Under the pieces are notes generated by a model, which was not told the origin of the DNA, made no database searches, and was given only the letters and a program-made list of their open reading frames with translations. Shown one piece after another: positions 1-13,400 of a stretch of 64,000 nucleotides of DNA. The first letter of the stretch is position 1. Every line of letters starts with the position of its first letter. The stretch is taken from assembly GCA_954871525.1 (NCBI GenBank), contig OX940870.1:18135501-18199500 (forward strand), read 5' to 3'. The position numbers and the translations under genes were made by a program. Source of the stretch: Parietaria judaica. Taxonomy: Eukaryota > Streptophyta > Magnoliopsida > Rosales > Urticaceae.

Positions 1-140
1 TTACGCATAACAACCCTAATTAAACGATATTTTAAACAAAAAATGAACTTCAAATTCTTAGTAATGTGTATTTATACCACATTTACTTATTTTAATCCCT
101 AAATCGCGAAGCACTATCTCTTAGTTTTAATACCAATCAT

Positions 141-185
141 TTAACGGGTTAAAATATTTACCGAAAAGGGTTAAAAATTGGTTTT
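141..185. other. Conserved motif of each unit: TTAAC-NN-GTTAA dyad and paired GGGTTAAAA (exemplar)
   Basis: In the first unit a 5-bp inverted repeat TTAAC/GTTAA with a 2-bp centre occupies 141-152. GGGTTAAAA-like strings begin at 146 and 168, 22 bp apart, about two helical turns. Short A/T runs at 164-167, 173-177 and 182-185 are spaced about 9-10 bp, which could favour bending. The same arrangement is seen in nearly all units. No known binding-site consensus was recognised; it does not match the human CENP-B box as I know it. A role as a protein-binding or positioning site is only an inference. Confidence 0.5.
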
Positions 186-3100
186 CTTACGAGTGCAAAT
201 ACGATGCGTTCATGATGAAATTTCAGTTGCTAGACCTTTATTTCGGTGGTATTATAACAGATTGTGTTATTTTTGGCATTAAAAGTATTTGACGCTCTCC
301 AAAAACCATGTTTCACCAATTAATGCGTGCTCCAAACAAAACTGAGTCTTTTTCCCATTTTACACAAAACAACCCTAATTAAACGATATTTTAAACAAAA
401 AATGAACTTCAAATTCTTAGTAATGTGTATTTATACCACATTTACTTATTTTAATCCCTAAATCGCGAAGCACCATCTCGTAGTTTCAATACCAAGCATT
501 TAACGGGTTAAAATAATTACCGAAAAGGGTTAAAAATTGGTTTTCTTACGAGAGCAAATACGATTCGTTCACGGTGAACTTTCAGTTGCTAGACCTTTAT
601 TTGGGTGGTATTATTACAGATTGGGTTATTCTTCCCATTAAAAGTATTTGACGCTCTACAGAAACCCTGTTTCACCAATTTATGCGTGCTAAAAAAAAAC
701 TGAGTCTTTTTCCCATTTTTACGCATAACAACCCTAATTAAACGATATTTTAAACAAAAAATGAACTTCAAATTCTTAGTAATGTGTATTTTTACCACAT
801 TTAATTATTTTAATCCCTAAATCGCGAAGCACTATCTCTTAGTTTTAATACCAATCATTTAACGGGTTAAAATATTTACCGAAAAGGGTTAAAAATTGGT
901 TTTCTTACGAGTGCAAATACGATGCGTTCATGATGAAATTTCAGTTGCTAGACCTTTATTTCGGTGGTATTATAACAGATTGTGTTATTTTTGGCATTAA
1001 AAGTATTTGACGCTCTCCAAAAACCCTGTTTCACCAATTAATGCGTGCTCCAAACAAAACTGAGTCTTTTTCCCATTTTCAGAAAAACAACCCTAATTAA
1101 ACGATATTTTAAACAAAAAATGAACTTAAAATTCTTAGTAATGTGTATTTATACCACATTTACTTATTTTAATCCCTAAATCGCGAAGCACCATCTCGTA
1201 GTTTCAATACCAAGCATTTAACGGGTTAAAATAATTACCGAAAAGGGTTAAAAATTGGTTTTCTTACGAGAGCAAATACGATGCGTTCATGATGAAATTT
1301 CAGTTGCTGGACCTTTATTTGGGTGGTATTATTACAGATTGGGTTATTTTTTGCATTAAAAGTTTTTGACGCTCTACAGAAACCCTGTTTCACCAATTTA
1401 TGCGTGCTCCAAAAAAAACGGAGTCTTTTTCCCATTTACGCATAACAACCCTAATTAAACGATATTTTAAACAAAAAATGAACTTCAAATTCTTAGTAAT
1501 GTGTATTTATACCACATTTACTTATTTTAATCCCTAAATCGCGAAGCACTATCTCTTAGTTTTAATACCAATCATTTAACGGGTTAAAATATTTACCGAA
1601 AAGGGTTAAAAATTGGTTTTCTTACGAGTGCAAATACGATGCGTTCATGATGAAATTTCAGTTGCTAGACCTTTATTTCGGTGGTATTATAACAGATTGT
1701 GTTATTTTTGGCATTAAAAGTATTTGACGCTCTCCAAAAACCATGTTTCACCAATTAATGCGTGCTCCAAACAAAACTGAGTCTTTTTCCCATTTTACAC
1801 AAAACAACCCTAATTAAACGATATTTTAAACAAAAAATGAACTTCAAATTCTTAGTAATGTGTATTTATACCACATTTACTTATTTTAATCCCTAAATCG
1901 CGAAGCACCATCTCGTAGTTTCAATACCAAGCATTTAACGGGTTAAAATAATTACCGAAAAGGGTTAAAAATTGGTTTTCTTACGAGAGCAAATACGATG
2001 CGTTCATGATGAAATTTCAGTTGCTGGACCTTTATTTGGGTGGTATTATTACAGATTGGGTTATTTTTTGCATTAAAAGTTTTTGACGCTCTACAGAAAC
2101 CCTGTTTCACCAATTTATGCGTGCTCCAAAAAAAACGGAGTCTTTTTCCCATTTACGCATAACAACCCTAATTAAACGATATTTTAAACAAAAAATGAAC
2201 TTCAAATTCTTAGTAATGTGTATTTATACCACATTTACTTATTTTAATCCCTAAATCGCGAAGCACTATCTCTTAGTTTCAATACCAAACATTTAACGGG
2301 TTAAAATAATTACCGAAAAGGGTTAAAAATTAGTTTTCTTACGAGAGCAAATACGATGCGTTCATGATGAAATTTCAGTTGCTAGACCTTTATTTGGGTG
2401 GTATTACTACAGATTGGGTTATTTTTGGCATTAAAAGTATTTGACGCTCTCCAAAAACCCTGTTTCACCTATTAATGCGTGCTCCAAAAAAAATTCAGTC
2501 TTTTTCTCATTTTACGCAAAACAACCCTAGTTAAACGATATTTTAAACAAAAAATGAACTTCAAATTCTTAGTAATGTGTATTTATATCACATTTACTTA
2601 TTTTAATCCCTATATCGCGAAGCACCATCTCGTAGTTTCGATACCAAGCATTTAACGGGTTAAAATAATTACCGAAAAGGGTTAAAAATTGGTTTTCTTA
2701 CGAGAGCAAATACGATTCGTTCACGATGAACTTTCAGTTGCTAGACCTTTATTTGGGTGGTATTATTACAGATTGGGTTATTCTTCCCATTAAAAGTATT
2801 TGACGCTCTACAGAAACCCTGTTTCACCAATTTATGCGTGCTAAAAAAAAACGGAGTCTTTTTCCCATTTTTACGCATAACAACCCTAATTAAACGATAT
2901 TTTAAACAAAAAATGAACTTCAAATTCTTAGTAATGTGTATTTTTACCACATTTAATTATTTTAATCCCTAAATCGCGAAGCACTATCTCTTAGTTTTAA
3001 TACCAATCATTTAACGGGTTAAAATATTTACCGAAAAGGGTTAAAAATTGGTTTTCTTACGAGTGCAAATACGATGCGTTCATGATGAAATTTCAGTTGC

Positions 3101-3953
3101 TAGACCTTTATTTCGGTGGTATTATAACAGATTGTGTTATTTTTGGCATTAAAAGTATTTGACGCTCTCCAAAAACCCTGTTTCACCAATTAATGCGTGC
3201 TCCAAACAAAACTGAGTCTTTTTCCCATTTTACGCAAAACAACCCTAATTAAACGATATTTTAAACAAAAAATGAACTTCAAATTCTTAGTAATGTGTAT
3301 TTATACCACATTTACTTATTTTAATCCCTAAATCGCGAAGCACCATCTCGTAGTTTCAATACCAAGCATTTAACGGGTTAAAATAATTACCGAAAAGGGT
3401 TAAAAATTGGTTTTCTTACGAGAGCAAATACGATGCGTTCATGATGAAATTTCAGTTGCTGGACCTTTATTTGGGTGGTATTATTACAGATTGGGTTATT
3501 TTTTGCATTAAAAGTTTTTGACGCTCTACAGAAACCCTGTTTCACCAATTTATGCGTGCTCCAAAAAAAACGGAGTATTTTTCCCATTTACGCATAACAA
3601 CCCTAATTAAACGATATTTTAAACAAAAAATGAACTTCAAATTCTTAGTAATGTGTATTTATACCACATTTAATTACTTTAATCCGTAAATCAAGAAGCA
3701 CTATTTCTTAGTTTCGATACCAAGCATTTAACGGGTTAAAATAATTACCGAAAAGGGTTAAAAATTGGTTTTCTTACGAGAGCAAATACGATGCGTTAAT
3801 GATGAAATTTCAGTTGCTGGACCTTTATTTGGGTGGTATTATTACAGATTGGGTTATTTTTTGCATTAAAAGTTTTTGACGCTCTACAGAAACCCTGTTT
3901 CACCAATTTATGCGTGCTCCAAAAAAAACGGAGTCTTTTTCCCATTTACGCAT

Positions 3954-4312
3954 AACAACCCTAATTAAACGATATTTTAAACAAAAAATGAACTTCAAAT
4001 TCTTAGTAATGTGTATTTATATCACATTTACTTATTTTAATCCCTATATCGCGAAGCACCATCTCGTAGTTTCGATACCAAGTATTTAACGGGTTAAAAT
4101 AATTACCGAAAAGGGTTAAAAATTGGTTTTCTTACGAGAGCAAATACGATTCGTTCACGATGAACTTTCAGTTGCTAGACCTTTATTTGGGTGGTATTAT
4201 TACAGATTGGGTTATTCTTCCCATTAAAAGTATTTGACGCTCTACAGAAACCCTGTTTCACCAATTTATGCGTGCTAAAAAAAAACTGAGTCTTTTTCCC
4301 ATTTTTACGCAT
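3954..4312. repeat. B unit joined directly to C2 (D unit missing)
   Basis: In the pentamer the order is C2-D-B. Here a C2 unit ending CGGAGTC...CCCATTTACGCATAAC is followed at once by the front of a B unit (ATATCACATTTAC, CCCTATATCGCG, then ATTCGTTCACGATG). The D unit that should lie between them is absent. The simplest reading is an unequal crossover between the tail of C2 and the tail of D that removed one whole unit, with the exchange in the shared sequence around the AACAACC landmark (roughly 3,950-4,019). Confidence 0.75.
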
Positions 4313-5028
4313 AACAACCCTAATTAAACGATATTTTAAACAAAAAATGAACTTCAAATTCTTAGTAATGTGTATTTTTACCACATTTACTTATTTTAAT
4401 CCCTAAATCGCGAAGCACCATCTCGTAGTTTCAATACCAAGCATTTAACGGGTTAAAATAATTACCGAAAAGGGTTAAAAATTGGTTTTCTTACGAGAGC
4501 AAATACGATGCGTTCATGATGAAATTTCAGTTGCTGGACCTTTATTTGGGTGGTATTATTACAGATTGGGTTATTTTTTGCATTAAAAGTTTTTTACGCT
4601 CTACAGAAACCCTGTTTCACCAATTTATGCGTGCTCCAAAAAAAACGGAGTCTTTTTCCCATTTACGCATAACAACCCTAATTAAACGATATTTTAAACA
4701 AAAAATGAACTTCAAATTCTTAGTAATGTGTATTTATACCACATTTAATTACTTTAATCCGTAAATCAAGAAGCACTATTTCTTAGTTTCGATACCAAGC
4801 ATTTAACGGGTTAAAATAATTACCGAAAAGGGTTAAAAATTGGTTTTCTTACGAGAGCAAATACGATGCGTTAATGATGAAATTTCAGTTGCTGGACCTT
4901 TATTTGGGTGGTATTATTACAGATTGGGTTATTTTTTGCATTAAAAGTTTTTGACGCTCTACAGAAACCCTGTTTCACCAATTTATGCGTGCTCCAAAAA
5001 AAACGGAGTCTTGTTCCCATTTACGCAT

Positions 5029-8000
5029 AACAACCCTAATTAAACGATATTTTAAACAAAAAATGAACTTCAAATTCTTAGTAATGTGTATTTATACCAC
5101 ATTTACTTATTTTAATCCCTAAATCGCGAAGCACTATCTCTTAGTTTCAATACCAAACATTTAACGGGTTAAAATAATTACCGAAAAGGGTTAAAAATTG
5201 GTTTTCTTACGAGAGCAAATACGATGCGTTCATGATGAAATTTCAGTTGCTAGACCTTTATTTGGGTGGTATTACTACAGATTGGGTTATTTTTGGCATT
5301 AAAAGTATTTGACGCTCTCCAAAAACCCTGTTTCACCTATTAATGCGTGCTCCAAAAAAAATTCAGTCTTTTTCTCATTTTACGCAAAACAACCCTAGTT
5401 AAACGATATTTTAAACAAAAAATGAACTTCAAATTCTTAGTAATGTGTATTTATATCACATTTACTTATTTTAATCCCTATATCGCGAAGCACCATCTCG
5501 TAGTTTCGATACCAAGCATTTAACGGGTTAAAATAATTACCGAAAAGGGTTAAAACTTGGTTTTCTTACGAGAGCAAATACGATTCGTTCACGATGAACT
5601 TTCAGTTGCTAGACCTTTTTTTGGGTGGTATTATTACAGATTGGGTTATTCTTCCCATTAAAAGTATTTGACGCTCTACAGAAACCCTGTTTCACCAATT
5701 TATGCGTGCTAAAAAAAAACTGAGTCTTTTTCCCATTTTTACGCATAACAACCCTAATTAAACGATATTTTAAACAAAAAATGAACTTCAAATTCTTAGT
5801 AATGTGTATTTTTACCACATTTAATTATTTTAATCCCTAAATCGCGAAGCACTATCTCTTAGTTTTAATACCAATCATTTAACGGGTTAAAATATTTACC
5901 GAAAAGGGTTAAAAATTGGTTTTCTTACGAGAGCAAATACGATGCGTTCATGATGAAATTTCAGTTGCTAGACCTTTATTTCGGTGGTATTATAACAGAT
6001 TGGGTTATTTTTGGCATTAAAAGTATTTGACGCTCTCCAAAAACCCTGTTTCACCAATTAATGCGTGCTCCAAACAAAACTGAGTCTTTTTCCCATTTTA
6101 CGCAAAACAACCCTAATTAAACGATATTTTAAACAAAAAATGAACTTCAAATTCTTAGTAATGTGTATTTATACCACATTTACTTATTTTAATCCCTAAA
6201 TCGCGAAGCACCATCTCGTAGTTTCAATACCAAGCATTTAACGGGTTAAAATAATTACCGAAAAGGGTTAAAAATTGGTTTTCTTACGAGAGCAAATACG
6301 ATGCGTTCATGATGAAATTTCAGTTGCTGGACCTTTATTTGGGTGGTATTATTACAGATTGGGTTATTTTTTGCATTAAAAGTTTTTGACGCTCTACAGA
6401 AACCCTGTTTCACCAATTTATGCGTGCTCCAAAAAAAACGGAGTCTTTTTCCCATTTACGCATAACAACCCTAATTAAACGATATTTTAAACAAAAAATG
6501 AACTTCAAATTCTTAGTAATGTGTATTTATACCACATTTAATTACTTTAATCCGTAAATCAAGAAGCACTATTTCTTAGTTTCGATACCAAGCATTTAAC
6601 GGGTTAAAATAATTACCGAAAAGGGTTAAAAATTGGTTTTCTTACGAGAGCAAATACGATGCGTTAATGATGAAATTTCAGTTGCTGGACCTTTATTTGG
6701 GTGGTATTATTACAGATTGGGTTATTTTTTGCATTAAAAGTTTTTGACGCTCTACAGAAACCCTGTTTCACCAATTTATGCGTGCTCCAAAAAAAACGGA
6801 GTCTTTTTCCCATTTACGCATAACAACCCTAATTAAACGATATTTTAAACAAAAAATGAACTTCAAATTCTTAGTAATGTGTATTTATACCACATTTACT
6901 TATTTTAATCCCTAAATCGCGAAGCACTATCTCTTAGTTTCAATACCAAACATTTAACGGGTTAAAATAATTACCGAAAAGGGTTAAAAATTGGTTTTCT
7001 TACGAGAGCAAATACGATGCGTTCATGATGAAATTTCAGTTGCTAGACCTTTATTTGGGTGGTATTATTACAAATTGGGTTATTTTTGGCATTAAAAGTT
7101 TTTGACGCTCTCCAAAAACCCTGTTTCACCTATTAATGCGTGCTCCAAAAAAAATTCAGTCTTTTTCTCATTTTACGCAAAACAACCCTAGTTAAACGAT
7201 ATTTTAAACAAAAAATGAACTTCAAATTCTTAGTAATGTGTATTTATATCACATTTACTTATTTTAATCCCTATATCGCGAAGCACCATCTCGTAGTTTC
7301 GATACCAAGCATTTAACGGGTTAAAATAATTACCGAAAAGGGTTAAAACTTGGTTTTCTTACGAGAGCAAATACGATTCGTTCACGATGAACTTTCAGTT
7401 GCTAGACCTTTTTTTGGGTGGTATTATTACAGATTGGGTTATTCTTCCCATTAAAAGTATTTGACGCTCTACAGAAACCCTGTTTCACCAATTTATGCGT
7501 GCTAAAAAAAAACTGAGTCTTTTTCCCATTTTTACGCATAACAACCCTAATTAAACGATATTTTAAACAAAAAATGAACTTCAAATTCTTAGTAATGTGT
7601 ATTTTTACCACATTTAATTATTTTAATCCCTAAATCGCGAAGCACTATCTCTTAGTTTTAATACCAATCATTTAACGGGTTAAAATATTTACCGAAAAGG
7701 GTTAAAAATTGGTTTTCTTACGAGAGCAAATACGATGCGTTCATGATGAAATTTCAGTTGCTAGACCTTTATTTCGGTGGTATTATAACAGATTGGGTTA
7801 TTTTTGGCATTAAAAGTATTTGACGCTCTCCAAAAACCCTGTTTCACCAATTAATGCGTGCTCCAAACAAAACTGAGTCTTTTTCCCATTTTACGCAAAA
7901 CAACCCTAATTAAACGATATTTTAAACAAAAAATGAACTTCAAATTCTTAGTAATGTGTATTTATACCACATTTACTTATTTTAATCCCTAAATCGCGAA

Positions 8001-8615
8001 GCACCATCTCGTAGTTTCAATACCAAGCATTTAACGGGTTAAAATAATTACCGAAAAGGGTTAAAAATTGGTTTTCTTACGAGAGCAAATACGATGCGTT
8101 CATGATGAAATTTCAGTTGCTGGACCTTTATTTGGGTGGTATTATTACAGATTGGGTTATTTTTTGCATTAAAAGTTTTTGACGCTCTACAGAAACCCTG
8201 TTTCACCAATTTATGCGTGCTCCAAAAAAAAACGGAGTCTTTTTCCCATTTACGCATAACAACCCTAATTAAACGATATTTTAATGAAAAAATGAACTTC
8301 AAATTCTTAGTAATGTGTATTTATACCACATTTAATTACTTTAATCCCTAAATCAAGAAGCACTATTTCTTAGTTTCGATACCAAGCATTTAACGGGTTA
8401 AAGAAATTACCGAAAAGGGTTAAAAATTGGTTTTCTTACGAGAGCAAATACGATGCGTTAATGATGAAATTTCAGTTGCTGGACCTTTATTTGGGTGTTA
8501 TTATTACAGATTGGGTTATTTTTTGCATTAAAAGTTTTTGACGCTCTACAGAAACCCTGTTTCACCAATTTATGCGTGCTCCAAAAAAAACGGAGTCTTT
8601 TTCCCATTTACGCAT
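5029..8615. repeat. Pentameric higher-order repeat D-B-A-C-C2, two copies of ~1,793 bp
   Basis: Unit starts are 5029, 5388, 5747, 6106, 6464 for copy 1 and 6822, 7181, 7540, 7899, 8258 for copy 2, which ends at 8,615. Each of the five units matches its counterpart one period away better than its neighbours, for example the B-unit marker TTAAAACTTGGTTTTC near 5,550 and again near 7,345. Visible differences between copies include TACTACAG changed to TATTACAA in the second D, one extra A in the A-run near 8,223, and TTTTAATGAAAAAATG near 8,280, where other units have TTTTAAACAAAAAATG. Such strong period-specific similarity is the definition of a higher-order repeat and implies recent amplification of the five-unit block. 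Confidence 0.92.
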
Positions 8616-8974
8616 AACAACCCTAATTAAACGATATTTTAAACAAAAAATGAACTTCAAATTCTTAGTAATGTGTATTTATACCACATTTACTTATTTT
8701 AATCCCTAAATCGCGAAGCACTATCTCTTAGTTTCAATACCAAACATTTAACGGGTTAAAATAATTACCGAAAAGGGTTAAAAATTAGTTTTCTTACGAG
8801 AGCAAATACGATGCGTTCATGATGAAATTTCAGTTGCTAGACCTTTATTTGGGTGGTATTACTACAGATTGTGTTATTTTTGACATTAAAAGTATTTGAC
8901 GCTCTCCAAAAACCCTGTTTCACCTATTAATGCGTGCTCCAAAAAAAATTCAGTCTTTTTCTCATTTTACGCAA

Positions 8975-9334
8975 AACAACCCTAGTTAAACGATATTTTA
9001 AACAAAAAATGAACTTCAAATTCTTAGTAATGTGTATTTATACCACATTTACTTATTTTAATCCCTAAATCGCGAAGCACCATCTCGTAGTTTCAATACC
9101 AAGCATTTAACGGGTTAAAATAATTACCGAAAAGGGTTAAAAATTGGTTTTCTTACGAGAGCAAATACGATGCGTTCATGATGAAATTTCAGTTGCTGGA
9201 CCTTTATTTGGGTGGTATTATTACAGATTGGGTTATTTTTTGCATTAAAAGTTTTTGACGCTCTACAGAAACCCTGTTTCACCAATTTATGCGTGCTCCA
9301 AAAAAAACGGAGTCTTTTTCCCATTTTTACGCAT
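8975..9334. repeat. Chimeric unit: C body with B tail
   Basis: The unit carries the C markers GCTGGACC and CGGAGTC, but ends with the longer B-type CCCATTTTTACGCATAAC and is followed by the B-specific flank TGTATTTTTACCACATTTAATT. The switch lies in about 20 bp around 9,311-9,326. An identical chimera lies one octamer later at 11,842-12,201, where AACAACC has become GACAACC. This marks a single crossover between a C and a B unit that was then copied with the octamer. Confidence 0.8.
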
Positions 9335-10050
9335 AACAACCCTAATTAAACGATATTTTAAACAAAAAATGAACTTCAAATTCTTAGTAATGTGTATTTT
9401 TACCACATTTAATTATTTTAATCCCTAAATCGCGAAGCACTATCTCTTAGTTTTAATACCAATCATTTAACGGGTTAAAAATTTACCGAAAAGGGTTAAA
9501 AATTGGTTTTCTTACGAGAGCAAATACGATGCGTTCATGATGAAATTTCAGTTGCTAGACCTTTATTTCGGTGGTATTTTAACAGATTGGGTTATTTTTG
9601 GCATTAAAAGTATTTGACGCTCTCCAAAAACCCTGTTTCACCAATTAATGCGTGCTCCAAACAAAACTGAGTCTTTTTCCCATTTTACGCAAAACAACCC
9701 TAATTAAACGATATTTTAAACAAAATATGAACTTCAAATTCTTAGTAATGTGTATTTATACCACATTTACTTATTTTAATCCCTAAATCGCGAAGCACCA
9801 TCTCGTAGTTTCAATACCAAGCATTTAACGGGTTAAAATAATTACCGAAAAGGGTTAAAAATTGGTTTTCTTACGAGAGCAAATACGATGCGTTCATGAT
9901 GAAATTTCAGTTGCTGGACCTTTATTTGGGTGGTATTATTACAGATTGGGTTATTTTTTGCATTAAAAGTTTTTGACGCTCTACAGAAACCCTGTTTCAC
10001 CAATTTATGCGTGCTCCAAAAAAAACGGAGTCTTTTTCCCATTTACGCAT

Positions 10051-10409
10051 AACAACCCTAATTAAACGATATTTTAAACAAAAAATGAACTTCAAATTCT
10101 TAGTAATGTGTATTTATACCACATTTAATTACTTTAATCCCTAAATCAAGAAGCACTATTTCTTAGTTTCGATACCAAGCATTTAACGGGTTAAAATAAT
10201 TACCGAAAAGGGTTAAAAATTGGTTTTCTTACGAGAGCAAATACGATGCGTTAATGATGAAATTTCAGTTGCTGGACCTTTATTTGGGTGGTATTACTAC
10301 AGATTGGGTTATTTTTGGCATTAAAAGTATTTGACGCTCTCAAAAAACCCTGTTTCACCTATTAATGCGTGCTCCAAAAATAATTCAGTCTTTTTCTCAT
10401 TTTACGCAA
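10051..10409. repeat. Chimeric unit: C2 front with D tail
   Basis: The front has the C2 signature (AATCAAGAAGCACTATTTC, GCGTTAATGATG, GCTGGACC). From about 10,295 it has D features: TACTACAG, CCTATTAATG and a TTCAG...TCTCATTTTACGCAAAAC end. The copy at 12,919-13,277 has the same structure, 2,868 bp away. The junction removed the unit boundary between C2 and D, so it is the product of an unequal exchange inside the monomers. Confidence 0.8.
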
Positions 10410-13400
10410 AACAACCCTAGTTAAACGATATTTTAAACGAAAAATGAACTTCAAATTCTTAGTAATGTGTATATATATCACATTTACTCATTTTAATCCC
10501 TATATCGCGAAGCACAATCTCGTAGTTTCGATACCAAGCATTTAACAGGTTAAAATAATTACCGAAAAGGGTTAAAAATTGGTTTTCTTACGAGAGCAAA
10601 TACGATTCGTTCACGATGAACTTTCAATTGCTAGACCTTTATTTGGGTGGTATTATTACAGATTGGATTATTCTTCGCATTAAAAGTATTTGACGCTCTA
10701 CAGAAACCCTGTTTCACCAATTTATGCGTGCTAAAAAAAACTGGTCTTTTTCCTATTTTACGCATAACAACCCTAATTAAACGATATTTTAAACAAAAAA
10801 TGAACTTGAAATTCCTAGTAATGTGTATTTATACCATATTTAATTATTTTAATCCCTAAATCGCGAAGCACTATCTCTTAGTTTCAATACCAAACATTTA
10901 ACGGGTTAAAATAATTACCGAAAAGGGTTAAAAATTTGTTTTCTTACGAGAGCAAATACGATGCGTTCATGATGAAATTTCAGTTGCTAGACCTTTATTT
11001 CGGTGGTATTATAACAGATTGGGTTATTTTTGGCATTAAAAGTATTTGACGCTCTCCAAAAACCCTGTTTCACCAATTAATGCGTGCTCCAAACAAAACT
11101 GAGTCTTTTTCCCATTTTACGCAAAACAACCCTAATTAAACGATATTTTAAACAAAAAATGAACTTCAAATTCTTAGTAATGTGTATTTATACCACATTT
11201 ACTTATTTTAATCCCTAAATCGCGAAGCACCATCTCGTAGTTTCAATACCAATCATTTAACGGGTTAAAATAATTACCGAAAAGGGTTAAAAATTGGTTT
11301 TCTTACGAGAGCAAATACGATGCGTTCATGATGAAATTTCAGTTGCTGGACCTTTATTTGGGTGGTATTATTACAGATTGGGTTATTTTTTGCATTAAAA
11401 GTTTTTGACGCTCTACAGAAACCCTGTTTCACCAATTTATGCGTGCTCCAAAAAAAACGGAGTCTTTTTCCCATTTACGCATAACAACCCTAATTAAACG
11501 ATATTTTAAACAAAAAATGAACTTCAAATTCTTAGTAATGTGTATTTATACCACATTTACTTATTTTAATCCCTAAATCGCGAAGCACTATCTCTTAGTT
11601 TCAATACCAAACATTTAACGGGTTAAAATAATTACCGAAAAGGGTTAAAAATTAGTTTTCTTACGAGAGCAAATACGATGCGTTCATGATGAAATTTCAG
11701 TTGCTAGACCTTTATTTGGGTGGTATTACTACAGATTGTGTTATTTTTGGCATTAAAAGTATTTGACGCTCTCCAAAAACCCTGTTTCACCTATTAATGC
11801 GTGCTCCAAAAAAAATTCAGTCTTTTTCTCATTTTACGCAAAACAACCCTAGTTAAACGATATTTTAAACAAAAAATGAACTTCAAATTCTTAGTAATGT
11901 GTATTTATACCACATTTACTAATTTTAATCCCTAAATCGCGAAGCACCATCTCGTAGTTTCAATACCAAGCATTTAACGGGTTAAAATAATTACCGAAAA
12001 GGGTTAAAAATTGGTTTTCTTACGAGAGCAAATACGATGCGTTCATGATGAAATTTCAGTTGCTGGACCTTTATTTGGGTGGTATTATTACAGATTGGGT
12101 TATTTTTTGCATTAAAAGTTTTTGACGCTCTACAGAAACCCTGTTTCACCAATTTATGCGTGCTCCAAAAAAAACGGAGTCTTTTTCCCATTTTTACGCA
12201 TGACAACCCTAATTAAACGATATTTTAAACAAAAAATGAACTTCAAATTCTTAGTAATGTGTATTTTTACCACATTTAATTATTTTAATCCCTAAATCGC
12301 GAAGCACTATCTCTTAGTTTTAATACCAATCATTTAACGGGTTAAAAATTTACCGAAAAGGGTTAAAAATTGGTTTTCTTACGAGAGCAAATACGATGCG
12401 TTCATGATGAAATTTCAGTTGCTAGACCTTTATTTCGGTGGTATTATAACAGATTGGGTTATTTTTGGCATTAAAAGTATTTGACGCTCTCCAAAAACCC
12501 TGTTTCACCAATTAATGCGTGCTCCAAACAAAACTGAGTCTTTTTCCCATTTTACGCAAAACAACCCTAATTAAACGATATTTTAAACAAAAAATGAACT
12601 TCAAATTCTTAGTAATGTGTATTTATACCACATTTACTTATTTTAATCCCTAAATCGCGAAGCACCATCTCGTAGTTTCAATACCAAGCATTTAATGGGT
12701 TAAAATAATTACCGAAAAAGGGTTAAAAATTGGTTTTCTTACGAGAGCAAATACGATGCGTTCATGATGAAATTTCAGTTGCTGGACCTTTATTTGGGTG
12801 GTATTATTACAGATTGGGTTATTTTTTGCATTAAAAGTTTTTGACGCTCTACAGAAACCCTGTTTCACCAATTTATGCGTGCTCCAAAAAAAACGGAGTC
12901 TTTTTCCCATTTACGCATAACAACCCTAATTAAACGATATTTTAAACAAAAAATGAACTTCAAATTCTTAGTAATGTGTATTTATACCACATTTAATTAA
13001 TTTAATCCCTAAATCAAGAAGCACTATTTCTTAGTTTCGATACCAAGCATTTAACGGGTTAAAATAATTACCGAAAAGGGTTAAAAATTGGTTTTCTTAC
13101 GAGAGCAAATACGATGCGTTAATGATGAAATTTCAGTTGCTGGACCTTTATTTGGGTGGTATTACTACAGATTGGGTTAGTTTTGGTATTAAAAGTATTT
13201 GACGCTCTCAAAAAACCCTGTTTCACCTATTAATGCGTGCTCCAAAAATAATTCAGTCTTTTTCTCATTTTACGCAAAACAACCCTAGTTAAACGATATT
13301 TTAAACGAAAAATGAACTTCAAATTCTTAGTAATGTGTATTTATATCACATTTACTTATTTAAATCCCTATATCGCGAAGCACAATCTCGTAGTTTCGAT

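Larger units (their letters stand above)
1..5028. repeat. Satellite domain 1a: irregular order of unit types A, B, C, C2, D
   Basis: Units start (AACAACC position) at 9, 368, 727, 1086, 1444, 1803, 2161, 2520, 2879, 3238, 3596, 3954, 4313 and 4671, in the order A-B-A-C-A-C-D-B-A-C-C2-B-C-C2. Type A has ATAACAG and GCTCCAAACAAAACTGAG. B has ATTCGTTCACGATGAAC and GCTAAAAAAAA. C has GCTGGACC and CGGAGTC with a short CCCATTTACGCATAAC end. C2 is like C but has GCGTTAATGATG. D has TACTACAG, CCTATTAATG and TTCAGTCTTTTTCTC. Types recur in changing order, so this stretch looks like deletion and duplication derivatives of the pentamer downstream. An A-C dimer is present twice (727-1,443 and 1,444-2,160, 717-bp step). 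C-C2 is present twice (3,238-3,953 and 4,313-5,028, 1,075-bp step). Confidence 0.93.

Noticed and set aside
141..185. Telomere-like repeat from GGGTTAAAA strings
   Set aside because: Only two copies per unit, 22 bp apart, not a tandem short repeat.
1..359. Internal dimer structure of the monomer (two ~180-bp halves)
   Set aside because: I looked for similarity between halves and saw only short AT-rich matches without a constant offset.
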